From assembly GCF_004364175.1 (NCBI RefSeq), contig NZ_SNZW01000020.1:92462-156461 (forward strand): DNA of 64,000 bases. Reading direction: 5' to 3'. A model generated the notes under the pieces. It was not told the origin of the DNA and searched no databases. It saw only the letters and a list, made by a program, of their open reading frames with translations. The number at the start of each line of letters is the position of its first letter. Within the stretch, counting starts at the first letter, position 1. Origin of the DNA: Maribacter caenipelagi. Lineage in GTDB: Bacteria; Bacteroidota; Bacteroidia; Flavobacteriales; Flavobacteriaceae. The translations under genes and the position numbers were made by a program. Below are positions 26,898-35,741 of this stretch, piece after piece.

Positions 26898-28889
26898 ATG
26901 ATTTCAAAAATTACCATCGATAAAGTATATGAAACCGCTCGTTTAGAAGAGGTTATTGGTGATTTTGTACAGTTAAAGAAGTCAGGTTCGAATTTTAAAG
27001 GCTTGAGTCCGTTTACAGACGAACGATCTCCTAGTTTTATGGTATCTCCCGTAAAGCAGATTTGGAAAGATTTCAGTAGTGGAAAAGGAGGTAATGTTGT
27101 TGCATTTTTAATGGAGCATGAGCATTTTACCTATCCTGAGGCTATAAAGTATTTAGCGAAGAAATATAATATTGAAGTAGAGGAGACCGAACAATCTAAC
27201 GAACAAAAAGAACAAGCTAGCGAACGTGAGAGCATGTACTTGGTGTCTGAATTTGCCCAAACGCATTTTAAAGAAATGTTGTGGGAGTCAGAATTAGGGA
27301 AGGCAATTGGCTTAAGTTATTTTAAAGAGCGTGGTTTTACAGATGAAACCATCAAGAAATTTGAGTTAGGGTATTGTTTGGATCAATGGGACGGATTTAC
27401 CACGGCAGCTTTGGATAAAGGCTATAAACTAGAATATCTTGCAAAAACAGGATTGACCATAGTTAAGGAAGATCCCCATAATCCTAATGGCTCACGAAAA
27501 TTTGACCGATTTAAAGGTAGGGTCATGTTTCCTATACATTCTTTAAGTGGTCGCGTACTTGGTTTTGGTGGGCGTATTTTAACGAACGATAAAAAGGCGG
27601 CCAAATATCTAAACTCCCCAGAAAGTGACATCTACCACAAGAGTAAGGTGTTGTACGGTATATACCATGCAAAACAATCAATAGCCAAAGAAGACAATTG
27701 TTATTTGGTAGAAGGGTATACCGATGTTATTCAATTTGCCCAACGTGGTATAGACAACGTAGTCTCTTCGAGTGGTACGGCTTTGACACCAGAGCAAATT
27801 AGGCTCATCAACAGATTGACCAAAAATATAACGGTATTATTTGATGGTGATGCAGCAGGTTTGCGAGCATCGCTGCGTGGTATAGATTTGATTTTGGAGC
27901 AAGGTATGAATGTACGTGTATGTACATTTCCAGAAGGTGAAGACCCAGACAGTTTTGCCAAGAATAATGAGTTAGAAGATGTCATGACCTATCTAAATGG
28001 CAATTCTAAAGATTTTATTCAGTTCAAGGCATCGCTTCTTGTAAAAGAGGCAAATAACGATCCAATAAAGAGAGCAGATACCGTTCGAGATATCGTGAAC
28101 AGTATTGCTAAGATTCCCGATCGTATAAAGAAAGAAATCTACATTCAAGAATGCGCCCAAATCATGACTATATCTGAAGCGGTATTATTTAATACCTTGG
28201 CGCAGATAGAGAAGAAAGAAGAGAAGGATGTAAAAAACCAACCTAAAGAGGAGCAGAAAGCTTTTGATATAGTTCGTGGTAAAGAAGTAGATGATCAAAA
28301 GCAGGAGAAAGTTGATGTACAATATGTTTTAGAGCGAAAAATTATAGAATCGCTTATGCTGTATGGCAATCTTAAAGAGCAATTTGAAGATCTGGTATTG
28401 AAAGAAAATGAAGCAGGCGATTTAGTCTTGGAGCCAGAGTTGTCTGAGATTAAGGTATACGAGAAAATCTATTTGGACTTGCAAGAGGATGAAATAGAAT
28501 TGGCCAATGAAGATTTTCGTAAAATGTATGCTAGATTGATTGAAGCCTTAAATGAAAAAGAAGAATTTTCAATTACCACTTTCGTTAATGGTCTAGAACA
28601 AGAAATGGCAAACCAGATTTCTTCTATTTTAATGGAAGAAGAGCGTTATATGTTACATGATTGGGAGCGTAAAGAGATTTTTCCGAAGAGTAAAGAAATA
28701 GGGGTGGCGCAGTTGGTAAGTGAGACCATACTTACCCTACGTTGTTTTTTGATTAAAAAGAGAATGAGCACTTTGCAAAATACTACAGAAGATTCAACTG
28801 CAGATAATAGAGAGGTACTAGAAGAAATTATGAACTACATTCAGTTGAACAAGTTGCTGAACAAGAAATTAAATCGAGTATTGTCTTAA
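26898..28889 (+). CDS. dnaG: DNA primase, with lost zinc-binding ligands
   Basis: The 663-residue protein has the full DnaG layout: CHC2-type N-terminal domain (1-100), RNA polymerase/TOPRIM core with LVEGYTDVI near 270 and DGDAAG near 318, and a C-terminal DnaB-interaction region. The N-terminal domain aligns well to zinc-binding primases, but all four metal ligands are replaced: Ser37 and Thr40 in SPFTDER, Asp58 and Ser61 in WKDFSSG, where Escherichia coli has C, H, C and C. The fold-defining residues around them remain. From memory this loss occurs in other flavobacteria, so the gene is probably functional. Confidence 0.93.
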   Translation: MISKITIDKVYETARLEEVIGDFVQLKKSGSNFKGLSPFTDERSPSFMVSPVKQIWKDFSSGKGGNVVAFLMEHEHFTYPEAIKYLAKKYNIEVEETEQSNEQKEQASERESMYLVSEFAQTHFKEMLWESELGKAIGLSYFKERGFTDETIKKFELGYCLDQWDGFTTAALDKGYKLEYLAKTGLTIVKEDPHNPNGSRKFDRFKGRVMFPIHSLSGRVLGFGGRILTNDKKAAKYLNSPESDIYHKSKVLYGIYHAKQSIAKEDNCYLVEGYTDVIQFAQRGIDNVVSSSGTALTPEQIRLINRLTKNITVLFDGDAAGLRASLRGIDLILEQGMNVRVCTFPEGEDPDSFAKNNELEDVMTYLNGNSKDFIQFKASLLVKEANNDPIKRADTVRDIVNSIAKIPDRIKKEIYIQECAQIMTISEAVLFNTLAQIEKKEEKDVKNQPKEEQKAFDIVRGKEVDDQKQEKVDVQYVLERKIIESLMLYGNLKEQFEDLVLKENEAGDLVLEPELSEIKVYEKIYLDLQEDEIELANEDFRKMYARLIEALNEKEEFSITTFVNGLEQEMANQISSILMEEERYMLHDWERKEIFPKSKEIGVAQLVSETILTLRCFLIKKRMSTLQNTTEDSTADNREVLEEIMNYIQLNKLLNKKLNRVLS

Positions 28890-28914
28890 TATTGAGAATA
28901 TTTAAAATAAAAAA

Positions 28915-28941
28915 AGACCCGCTAAAAGCGGGTCTTTTTTT
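28915..28941. terminator. Bidirectional intrinsic terminator
   Basis: AGACCCGC at 28915-28922 pairs with GCGGGTCT at 28928-28935, flanked by A and T tracts, between convergent dnaG and the response regulator gene. Confidence 0.9.
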
Positions 28942-28962
28942 ATTTTATTCAGTTGTAGGAAT

Positions 28963-29592
28963 TTAGTACAATTCTAGGGCTTTTGCCTGTTGCAATAAAT
29001 CTACCATATTGTCTACATTTAATTTTTTCATTAAACGAGCTTTATAGGTACTAACTGTTTTTTCATTTAGGTTCAACCCTAACGCAACTTCTTTGTTACG
29101 TTTACCACTAGCTAAAAGTTTTAATACTTCTATTTCTCTAGTAGATAGTTTTCTAAAGAACCTTCTTGGTTTTTTAGTACCTTCATCGAAAGCAAGACGT
29201 TGTGCAAGTTCGTTCGTAATGAACATGCTACCTTCACTGACTTTAGTTACTGCTGCAGTAATATATTCTACACCAGATGATTTAGATAAATATCCGAAAG
29301 CACCAGCTCTAATGGCACTTAAGGCATAAACATCTTCAGATTGACCGCTGTACATAAGGACTTTTACGTCCGCGTAATCTTTTTTAATTCTGCGTAATGC
29401 CGCTATTCCATTAACATTAGGAATATCCATTTCTAGCATGACAACATCGGGGGTTGTGTCTTTAAGTTTTTCGAAAAGTTCTTCGGTAGTAGCTACCTCA
29501 TCGATCAGTTCAAATCCCTCAGCGGATTCTAGAACCTTCCTAACTCCCATTCTAATGATAGGGTGGTTATCCGCTATTAAAACTTTAATCAT
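28963..29592 (-). CDS. NarL/FixJ-type response regulator with Glu at the phosphoacceptor position
   Basis: The 209-residue protein has a receiver domain (1-120) and a LuxR-type helix-turn-helix (about 140-205: LSTREIEVLKLLASGKRNKEVA, then LNLNEKTVSTYKARLMKKL). In the receiver, Asp8 and Lys105 are present, but the aligned phosphoacceptor of PDVVMLEMDIP is Glu54 instead of Asp and the acidic pair reads D-N rather than D-D. Such receivers often work without phosphorylation or are locked in one state. No histidine kinase gene is adjacent. Confidence 0.88.
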   Translation of the reverse strand: MIKVLIADNHPIIRMGVRKVLESAEGFELIDEVATTEELFEKLKDTTPDVVMLEMDIPNVNGIAALRRIKKDYADVKVLMYSGQSEDVYALSAIRAGAFGYLSKSSGVEYITAAVTKVSEGSMFITNELAQRLAFDEGTKKPRRFFRKLSTREIEVLKLLASGKRNKEVALGLNLNEKTVSTYKARLMKKLNVDNMVDLLQQAKALELY

Positions 29593-29757
29593 TAATTATT
29601 TTTTTATATAGATTTCAGAACCTATTTTGTATGAAAAGACAACATGCAATGTAAGGCTTAAAATTCTAAATTCGAAGTCAAAGTTGCATTTTTTTATTAT
29701 CAACGTATAATTTTCGAGTTTATTTTCGATTTAATACCTTGATTCTTAGTTGAGTTG

Positions 29758-30546
29758 TTATTTTAACTCTTTTGGTATCTCACAAACAGGTATAGGTAAC
29801 ATTTTATGTTGGTTCATGGTATTCAAACGCATAAAGATAGTGTAAACTTCCTTCTTTCTACCTTCGAAATCATCAACTGTTTTACCCTCGTCTTTCATGT
29901 TCATCGCCCATTCTAGTTCAGGGTAAGAGGCACCTAACTGATCTTCATCTGTTCTGTCATCGCCCCATAAACCATCAGTCGGTGCAGCATCGATAATCTC
30001 TTCGTTTATACCTAAAACCTTTGCAATGGCATATACTTCGGTCTTCATTAAATCTGCTATGGGGCTCAGATCTACACCGCCATCTCCATATTTGGTATAA
30101 AAACCTACTCCGAAATCCTCGACCTTATTACCTGTTCCTGCAACAAGGTAGCGTTCTAGCGCAGCAAAGTAATACAGACTGGTCATACGTAAACGAGCTC
30201 TTGTATTGGCTAAAGACATAAATCTGTCCTCTTCATTATCAACAGAAGGTAACGTAGCTACTAAACTATCGAACACCGGTGTAAGGTTTACCGGTTGTCT
30301 TTTTACGTTCGGAAAATTTTCCATTAACCAATCAATATGTCTAGATGCGCGATCACTTTGGTTCTCTGCTTGATGAATCGGCATCTCTAAACAAAGAAGA
30401 TCTAATCCTGTTTTAGCGCATAGGGTTGAAGTAACTGCAGAATCTATTCCGCCAGATATACCAATGACAAAACCTTTTTGTTTTGCGTTCGTAGCATAAT
30501 CCTTTAACCAATTAACAATGTGCTCAATTACCTTTTCCGTTTGCAT
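29758..30546 (-). CDS. nadE: NAD synthetase, ammonia-dependent type
   Basis: With the ATG at 30546 the protein has 262 residues. It carries the ATP pyrophosphatase P-loop SGGIDS (31-36) and the family blocks ANTRARLRM and GTGNKVED. There is no glutaminase domain, so ammonia is probably the nitrogen donor. A longer frame from 30573 adds nine residues not expected for the family. It is divergent from gldB; adjacency of nadE with gldB and gldC is familiar from other flavobacteria. Confidence 0.93.
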   Translation of the reverse strand: MQTEKVIEHIVNWLKDYATNAKQKGFVIGISGGIDSAVTSTLCAKTGLDLLCLEMPIHQAENQSDRASRHIDWLMENFPNVKRQPVNLTPVFDSLVATLPSVDNEEDRFMSLANTRARLRMTSLYYFAALERYLVAGTGNKVEDFGVGFYTKYGDGGVDLSPIADLMKTEVYAIAKVLGINEEIIDAAPTDGLWGDDRTDEDQLGASYPELEWAMNMKDEGKTVDDFEGRKKEVYTIFMRLNTMNQHKMLPIPVCEIPKELK

Positions 30547-30574
30547 ACCGCTCCAATTATTTAGTAAAATCAAT

Positions 30575-30582
30575 TAACTTTG
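30575..30582 (+). promoter_or_regulatory. Candidate -7 element of gldB
   Basis: TAACTTTG fits TAnnTTTG and lies 34 nt upstream of the gldB ATG at 30617. No -33 TTG is found at the expected distance. Confidence 0.4.
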
Positions 30583-30616
30583 CCATAAAAATAAGTTGAA
30601 CACTGTAAATAATAAA

Positions 30617-31594
30617 ATGTATTGTAAAATACTTACCAAGGTCAAACCTATTTTTATGCTATTATCAGTTTTTTTCATTCTTTCTAGCTGTAATGATAGT
30701 GATAAGGTAGCCGAAGAGATTGCCGCGATACCGATGGACCTGAATATTTCGCGATTTGATCGTGAGTTTGCCGCTTCTGGTGAAAAGGGTTTACCTGAAT
30801 TGCGTAAATTGTATCCGTACTTATTTCCTGCGCCAGATAGTGTTTGGGTCGCCAAGATGAAAGATACCCTTCAAATAGAATTGTTTCAAGAGGTAGGCAA
30901 TGCGTTTCGTAGTTTTGAAGATGAGGAAGAAGGTTTGGTACAATTGTTCAAACACATAAAATATTATTTTCCGCAGTACAAAGTTCCAAAAATACTTACG
31001 GTGACCAATGATGTTGATTATAACAACAGAATTATTTTAACTGATAGTTTGTTGTTTATTAGCCTAGATAATTACTTAGGTTCTGAACATAAATATTATG
31101 GCGGTTTTCAACGTTACATTGCACAATCTTTAGATCGCAATTATTTAGTGAGTGATGTAGCAAGTGCATTTGCCAAGCAAGTAGTGCCAAGACCTAGGGA
31201 TCGTACATACCTTGCCCGTATGATTTATTTTGGTAAAGAATTATACCTAAAAGATAAATTGATGCCAGAGGCTACCGACGGTAAAAAGATTGGATACACT
31301 GAGGCGGAAATAGATTGGGCTATTGCGAATGAAGAACCCATGTGGAGAAATTTTATAGAGAACGAATATTTATATAGTACCGACAATAAATTGAATCAGC
31401 GATTTTTAGAACCTGCACCATTTTCAAAGTTCGGATTAGAGTTGGATAATGAATCGCCAGGGAGACTAGGTCGTTATATTGGCTGGCAAATAGTGCGTGC
31501 TTTTATGGAAAACAATGACGTAAGCATGATGCAATTAATGCCAATGCCTGCGGAAGAAATATTTAAAAAATCAAATTACAAACCGAGAAATTAG
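30617..31594 (+). CDS. gldB: Gliding motility lipoprotein GldB
   Basis: The ATG at 30617 gives 325 residues with a lipoprotein signal ending ILSSC (Cys25); a TTG seven codons upstream is also in frame. The body has the GldB signatures ISRFDREFA near the N-terminus and a family block around FQRYIAQSLDRNYLVSD. GldB is an envelope lipoprotein needed for gliding in Flavobacterium johnsoniae. gldC starts on the next base after the stop, confirming the gldB-gldC pair. Confidence 0.9.
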   Translation: MYCKILTKVKPIFMLLSVFFILSSCNDSDKVAEEIAAIPMDLNISRFDREFAASGEKGLPELRKLYPYLFPAPDSVWVAKMKDTLQIELFQEVGNAFRSFEDEEEGLVQLFKHIKYYFPQYKVPKILTVTNDVDYNNRIILTDSLLFISLDNYLGSEHKYYGGFQRYIAQSLDRNYLVSDVASAFAKQVVPRPRDRTYLARMIYFGKELYLKDKLMPEATDGKKIGYTEAEIDWAIANEEPMWRNFIENEYLYSTDNKLNQRFLEPAPFSKFGLELDNESPGRLGRYIGWQIVRAFMENNDVSMMQLMPMPAEEIFKKSNYKPRN

Positions 31595-31936
31595 ATGGCA
31601 GATTTACATACTTCAGAAATTACACTGCGCGTAGGATTAGATGAGAATAGAATTCCGGAAACATTAAACTGGTCTGCACAAGACGGTGGTATTGAAAATG
31701 AGGAAGCAAAGGCAATGCTTTTATCTGTGTGGGATAGTAAAAACCAAGAGTCTTTAAAAATTGACTTATGGACAAAAGATATGCCTGTTGATGAAATGAA
31801 GACATTCTTTCATCAGACATTGGTTTCTTTGACCGATACTTTTTTAAAGGCGACACAAGACGATAAAATGACGGCTACCATGAAAGATTTTTGTGATTAT
31901 TTCGCAGAAAACCTAAATCTAAAAGATAAAGGTTAA
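31595..31936 (+). CDS. gldC: Gliding motility protein GldC
   Basis: The 113-residue protein has no signal peptide and matches GldC in length and in the blocks SEITLRVGLDENRIPE and GGIENEEAKAMLLSVWD. In F. johnsoniae gldC mutants glide poorly rather than not at all, so it is an accessory factor. It follows gldB with no intergenic base. Its stop codon overlaps that of the convergent gene at 31933. Confidence 0.9.
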   Translation: MADLHTSEITLRVGLDENRIPETLNWSAQDGGIENEEAKAMLLSVWDSKNQESLKIDLWTKDMPVDEMKTFFHQTLVSLTDTFLKATQDDKMTATMKDFCDYFAENLNLKDKG

Positions 31937-32592
31937 GCTGTTTTCAACTTCTTTTTTCCTTTCGTTTTTTTAATCCAGTAGACAATATATACCGTTCCTA
32001 AAACCGACGGAGTTATCCATGCCCACAGGGTATCTTGGTGCATACCTGCAACTATAAATGCGGTAACCGAGGCTATAAGAGCACCTAACATTCTGCTAAG
32101 GTGATTTATGAGCCATAGCTTCCTGTTTTCTAATGTGGTCTTAAATAGTTTATAATCTCCGTAGGGTAAAAACAGACCTATTATTCCGAAGAACAGAAAA
32201 AGAATGCTGTGCGAATAGCCCTTAATGAGTCCGTTGATACCAAAACCTATCATCAACAAAGCTGATAAAGCCATAATACCTGAAACCAATTTATCTGTCA
32301 AATTTGCTTTTGTTTTTTTGACAGATTTAAACGTGAGCGCTCTATTGCCCGCTAATACCATATAAATAGTAAAAATACCTATCAAGAATAAAAAGGTATT
32401 GATATGGTTGGGCATTCTCGCAATTACCAAAGAAATAACAGAACTAATAATCATAGACCACGAAAACCATTTGCCAAGTCGCTTATGGTTTAGCCTTCCT
32501 TTTTTAACAATGATGCTTGCAATTCCGGTAATAAGTCCTACACCGCCAAAAAAGGCGTGTATGTAAATAAAGATTTCAATGATGTTTTCCAT
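31933..32592 (-). CDS. Multi-pass membrane protein, DUF2306-like
   Basis: The 219-residue protein has about seven hydrophobic helices and conserved-looking histidines (IHAFFGG near residue 13, NHKRLGKWF near 35, NHLSRMLGA near 168), as in DUF2306-type membrane proteins that may bind haem or metal. The function is unknown. It ends tail-to-tail with gldC over the shared bases TTAA. Confidence 0.6.
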   Translation of the reverse strand: MENIIEIFIYIHAFFGGVGLITGIASIIVKKGRLNHKRLGKWFSWSMIISSVISLVIARMPNHINTFLFLIGIFTIYMVLAGNRALTFKSVKKTKANLTDKLVSGIMALSALLMIGFGINGLIKGYSHSILFLFFGIIGLFLPYGDYKLFKTTLENRKLWLINHLSRMLGALIASVTAFIVAGMHQDTLWAWITPSVLGTVYIVYWIKKTKGKKKLKTA

Positions 32593-32694
32593 GGTTGGTC
32601 GGTTATATGTTACTCAAAGATGGAGCAATCATCAAGAACAAGATAAATTAAGTCACTCAATTGTAAGTTTTGGGTGCTGAGTTGTGTTGGGAGG

Positions 32695-32736
32695 GAAGTA
32701 CTAAGTACAAAGTACAAAGTCGGAAGTACGAAGTTT
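32695..32736 (+). repeat. Heptad repeat array, nAAGTAC type
   Basis: Six 7-mers in register: GAAGTAC, TAAGTAC, AAAGTAC, AAAGTCG, GAAGTAC and GAAGTTT. A second short array follows at 32822-32849. Confidence 0.65.
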
Positions 32737-32777
32737 GGGTTATGAAGTACACTAATAAGACCCTTGCGTGTTTCATT

Positions 32778-32802
32778 CCCTTCGACTGCGCTCAGGATGA
32801 CA
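32778..32802 (+). repeat. Interspersed 25-bp repeat (intergenic copy)
   Basis: Its core CCCTTCGACTGCGCTCAGG and the following GATGACA match, in reverse complement, the copy inside metH at 2564-2588 at 24 of 25 bases. A related copy lies at 32965-32988. Confidence 0.8.
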
Positions 32803-33081
32803 TTTCGTTTTACCATATTAAAGAGTACAAAGTCTTAAGTAAAAAGTATATGTCATTGCGAGGAGCATTTCGCGACTTGGCAATCTGTTGAACAAAGGAA
32901 ACCAAGTAAGTAATTAGTACTTGTGTCAGTCTGAGCACAGTCGAAGACCCTTGTGTGTTCCATTCCCTTCGACTACGCTCAGGATGATAGTAGGTTTTTT
33001 AATGTCAAGTAATAAAAATCAAGAGTTAGTGCGAACAAATAAATACTTAGTACAAAAAACGCGAAACGTTTAATTCACCAG

Positions 33082-33116
33082 AAACCAGCAACCAGCAACG
33101 TACAACCATCAACTAT
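33082..33116 (-). repeat. Heptad repeat array, GTTGnnn type (minus strand), at a gene end
   Basis: Plus-strand 7-mers are AAACCAG, CAACCAG, CAACGTA, CAACCAT and CAACTAT. Read on the minus strand they are GTTGnnn units that begin at the stop codon of the gene ending at 33113, as in the arrays at 61 and 45535. Confidence 0.7.
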
Positions 33117-33700
33117 TTCCTGTTCTTCTTAGGTTTACAGGTCATACAGAAGTCAGATAGCGTATTTATTTTTGCAATGACTTTGTCGTGCTCTTTTTGA
33201 AGTAATTCGGCATCTTTGCCAAAATCGGTGGCTTTAAAGACTTGAGCACTAACGGTATTCATTTCTTCTTGTAGTTCGTTGAAAATGGGCTGAAATAAAC
33301 TGGAATCGCTAAACGCTCCTTTTTCCTCATAAATTTTCTTGCGTATTTTTCTGGAGTATAGTTCTACCAAATCAAAATCATACCGTCCGAATTGTAGCAG
33401 CTGGTTTGCGGTCAATGAATCTGGAGCAACCAAAACAGCCAGGTTCTTTTGAAAAATGGCTTTTACTTTGTCGTTAAAGTTTTTGGTAAACATGAAGGAT
33501 ACCGAGTTCATATTAAAACTGAAATCGATTTTTGCGCCCGAATAAATAGAATAGGAGGTAAGGGCAGCATTAATTTCCGATTCCGGAGATTGGTAATCAC
33601 TCAGTTGTAACTCGTAATCGGGTGTCCATACCATCGGTTCTTGTGCTATTACCAATGAAGATGAAAATGCTATGAATAAAGTAAATATGAATTTTTTCAA
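33113..33700 (-). CDS. Secreted protein of unknown function
   Basis: The 195-residue protein has a signal peptide (cleavage near VIAQ at 20) and a mostly helical, charged body with two cysteines near the end in FCMTCKPKK. No family is recognised. Its TAG stop lies inside a heptad array. Confidence 0.6.
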   Translation of the reverse strand: MKKFIFTLFIAFSSSLVIAQEPMVWTPDYELQLSDYQSPESEINAALTSYSIYSGAKIDFSFNMNSVSFMFTKNFNDKVKAIFQKNLAVLVAPDSLTANQLLQFGRYDFDLVELYSRKIRKKIYEEKGAFSDSSLFQPIFNELQEEMNTVSAQVFKATDFGKDAELLQKEHDKVIAKINTLSDFCMTCKPKKNRK

Positions 33701-33787
33701 GGGAATTATATTTTCTATCGAATGTACTATAAAAAATAATCTGTAAAGTGGCTTACTAGCGTTTTGAGTATTAAAGTTTGTTAAAAC

Positions 33788-34423
33788 CTACAGCTGAAAC
33801 TCGGTTTGGTTAGTGCCGGTATCAAAAATATTTGGATAATGCTCGCGTGCATTTTTTTCCATAAAAGCAAGGGGCAAATCTTCAAAATGACCGTAGTCTT
33901 CTAGGTACTCCATAAACTGAGTTCCGTCTGCACTGAATTCTTGTAATACGGCATCATTTTCTCCATCAAAATCTAAAGGGGCGACATTGAGCATTTCACA
34001 TAACGATGCATTGAACGTAGGGGAGAGCTTCAGCCATTTATCATTTATGAAAGCATCGACCATTCCATGGGGAGTAAGTTCGTTAGATCCAAATTTTTCT
34101 ATTAATCTTTCTACGCCAATATGGTTTTTAACTTTAGCCAAATGAATTCTCGCAGGAATCCCTAGGGCTCGAAGACCGGCAATTAACACAATCGATTTAT
34201 CGATACAATGCCCTTTTGGGCGCTTTACAATTTCACTGGCACGGTATTTCTCTTTATTGAAACTTAAGCTATAGGCATCATATCGCCATGTATCGCGCAC
34301 TTTTGTGTATAAGGCAATGGAGATTTCTTTTTCAGAAAGTGTAGTGTCTTTGAATTCGGACACTAGGTCTTGAATCTCGTCACTTTCATAATTAAAAAAA
34401 TAAGTAGGGGATAGGTAATCCAT
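33788..34423 (-). CDS. Transglutaminase-like (papain-fold) protein
   Basis: The 211-residue cytoplasmic-looking protein has the transglutaminase core: Cys73 in KGHCIDKSIVL and His119 in TPHGMVDAFIN. The third catalytic residue, normally Asp in a D-P-TFD block, falls in LSPTFN, where Ser134 replaces the usual Asp. Members include peptidases and peptide-modifying enzymes; the substrate is unknown. Confidence 0.8.
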   Translation of the reverse strand: MDYLSPTYFFNYESDEIQDLVSEFKDTTLSEKEISIALYTKVRDTWRYDAYSLSFNKEKYRASEIVKRPKGHCIDKSIVLIAGLRALGIPARIHLAKVKNHIGVERLIEKFGSNELTPHGMVDAFINDKWLKLSPTFNASLCEMLNVAPLDFDGENDAVLQEFSADGTQFMEYLEDYGHFEDLPLAFMEKNAREHYPNIFDTGTNQTEFQL

Positions 34424-34583
34424 GCTTTAGGGTATATGCAAATTAGTTGTAATCAATCATGTTCATCGCTTCATACTAAAGTAAGGAAATTTTAGATGAT
34501 AAAATATAAAGCTAAGGGAGCGAAACTGAATACTGATAATGATCACTGTATCTACCTACTGAAAAACTGTTAAAACTCAGTAT

Positions 34584-34611
34584 AAAGTAAAGAGTACAAA
34601 GTATTAAGTAG
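34584..34611 (+). repeat. Heptad repeat array, nAAGTAC type
   Basis: Four 7-mers in register: AAAGTAA, AGAGTAC, AAAGTAT, TAAGTAG. Confidence 0.65.
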
Positions 34612-34694
34612 CTATTATGTTGTTGGAATAGAGAAAATAGAATAAACTTATAATGATTGAACCCTATTTAGCAAAGCTTAATTTTTGTTATTGC

Positions 34695-34778
34695 AAAAGC
34701 CAAAAGCCAAAAGCCAAAAGCCAAAAGCCAAAAGCCAAAAGCCAAAAGCCAAAAGCCAATAGCCAATAGCCAAAAGCC
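34695..34778 (+). repeat. Tandem AAAAGCC heptamer array (12 units)
   Basis: GCC recurs every 7 nt from 34699 to 34776. Two units read AATAGCC, so point variation occurs within the array. Confidence 0.9.
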
Positions 34779-34890
34779 AAACCAACTAAACACTAACCCA
34801 CTATCAAACTAATTCACTAACACACTGAACACTGAACACTGATACTGCCAACTGATACTGAACATTAACTAGTTCACTAACAAACTAAAA

Positions 34891-35286
34891 TCACTGATTC
34901 TCCGGTCTATTCTGCCAAATATGAATATACTGTCCTGTCGACATTCTACGGGCCATATCTTTAGCTTTTGTAGCCAATTCACCCTCGTACAATTCATCGA
35001 TAGTTTCAAACCATAGCTGTAGCCACTGTGCGAAATGATTTTGAGAAATGGTATGCTTCAGGTTTTTATCGACGTTGACATGTGCCTTAGAAGGACTCCC
35101 CCTAAACGTGCGGACACCAAAAAGATTCGATTCCCAGAAATCAGTTAGTTTACTTAAATGCGTAGGCCATTGCTCGTCGGTAATATGTCCGTTGAAGATA
35201 GGGCCTAATAATTCGTTTTGCCGTATTCTGTCGTAGAAAGTATGGACCAATACCCTAACATCTTCTCTATTGATAATATCGCTCAT
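34891..35286 (-). CDS. Group III truncated haemoglobin
   Basis: The 131-residue protein has the length and pattern of group III (trHbP-like) globins: VLVHTFYDRIRQNELLGPIF near the N-terminus, the FWESNLFG helix E region, and a proximal histidine in KHTISQNHFAQWLQLW near residue 85. It would bind haem and O2 or NO. It lies nine bases after a cupin gene and is probably co-transcribed with it. Confidence 0.9.
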   Translation of the reverse strand: MSDIINREDVRVLVHTFYDRIRQNELLGPIFNGHITDEQWPTHLSKLTDFWESNLFGVRTFRGSPSKAHVNVDKNLKHTISQNHFAQWLQLWFETIDELYEGELATKAKDMARRMSTGQYIHIWQNRPENQ

Positions 35287-35295
35287 GGTCTGCTT

Positions 35296-35640
35296 TTAAG
35301 AATCGGCAACAACTTTTTCTACTCGTTCAGCGGCATCTTGTTTAGAAAGGGTAAGACGCACAATACTGTCAGATTTTGCTAAAAGGTCATGCGCTACATT
35401 TGCGGCTAAGGTAATGATATCTCCTTGCTTTAGGATGTGATGAGTGTCTTCTACTCCGAAATCAATTTCTCCTTGTACGATATGCACTATAATCGGGAAA
35501 GGAGCTTTGTGCTCTTTCATGAATTGTCCGTTCTTCAAAAGAATTCGGATCTCTTTTGAGAATGAAGTTTCTAATAGTACTTTGGTAACAATTTTGTTAT
35601 CGTTGAAATCTAAATTTTCGGTAAAAGATATTTTTTGCAT
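35296..35640 (-). CDS. Cupin-domain protein
   Basis: This 114-residue single-domain beta-barrel protein has cupin motif 1 around EHKAPFPIIVHIVQGEIDFGV and motif 2 around LKQGDIITLAANVAHDLLA. Several of the usual metal-binding positions are kept (His44, Glu58, His84 region), but the first motif is not canonical. It is paired with the globin gene, which suggests a shared stress (perhaps NO) response. On the minus strand, TACTTTTG at 35653-35660 is a possible -7 element. Confidence 0.75.
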   Translation of the reverse strand: MQKISFTENLDFNDNKIVTKVLLETSFSKEIRILLKNGQFMKEHKAPFPIIVHIVQGEIDFGVEDTHHILKQGDIITLAANVAHDLLAKSDSIVRLTLSKQDAAERVEKVVADS

Positions 35641-35741
35641 GCTACTTTTTTACAAAAGTAATGACCAGTGCTTTGCAGAACTATGACACTTCTCATACGA
35701 CACTCGTCAATATGAAGTTGAATTAAGAAATACCATTAATT

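Larger units (their letters stand above)
32593..33112. repeat. Repeat-filled intergenic region
   Basis: No gene is seen. The region holds nAAGTAC heptads (32695-32736, 32822-32849), two copies of the CCCTTCGACTGCGCTCAGG-type element (32778-32802, 32965-32988), one TTGCGAGGAGC...GCAATCTG element (32855-32888), a degraded AACGC-GAA hairpin (33058-33070) and the CAACnnn heptads that run into the next gene. Short frames here translate repeat sequence and are not called. Confidence 0.7.
34424..34890. repeat. Repeat-filled intergenic region
   Basis: No gene is seen in 467 bases. It contains nAAGTAC heptads (34584-34611), a TTAGC-AAA-GCTTAA element (34668-34681), the AAAAGCC array (34695-34778), and ACTnnnn words with 6-8-nt spacing (34790-34885). 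The order is the same as in 22480-22801. Confidence 0.7.

Noticed and set aside
32610..32816. Short minus-strand reading frame (68 codons)
   Set aside because: It translates the interspersed repeats (ILSAVEGN reads the 25-bp element) and has no protein character.
32670..32891. Short plus-strand reading frame (73 codons)
   Set aside because: It consists of heptads and two repeat families read in another frame.
34695..34778. CRISPR array
   Set aside because: This is the same spacerless AAAAGCC heptamer as at 22692.
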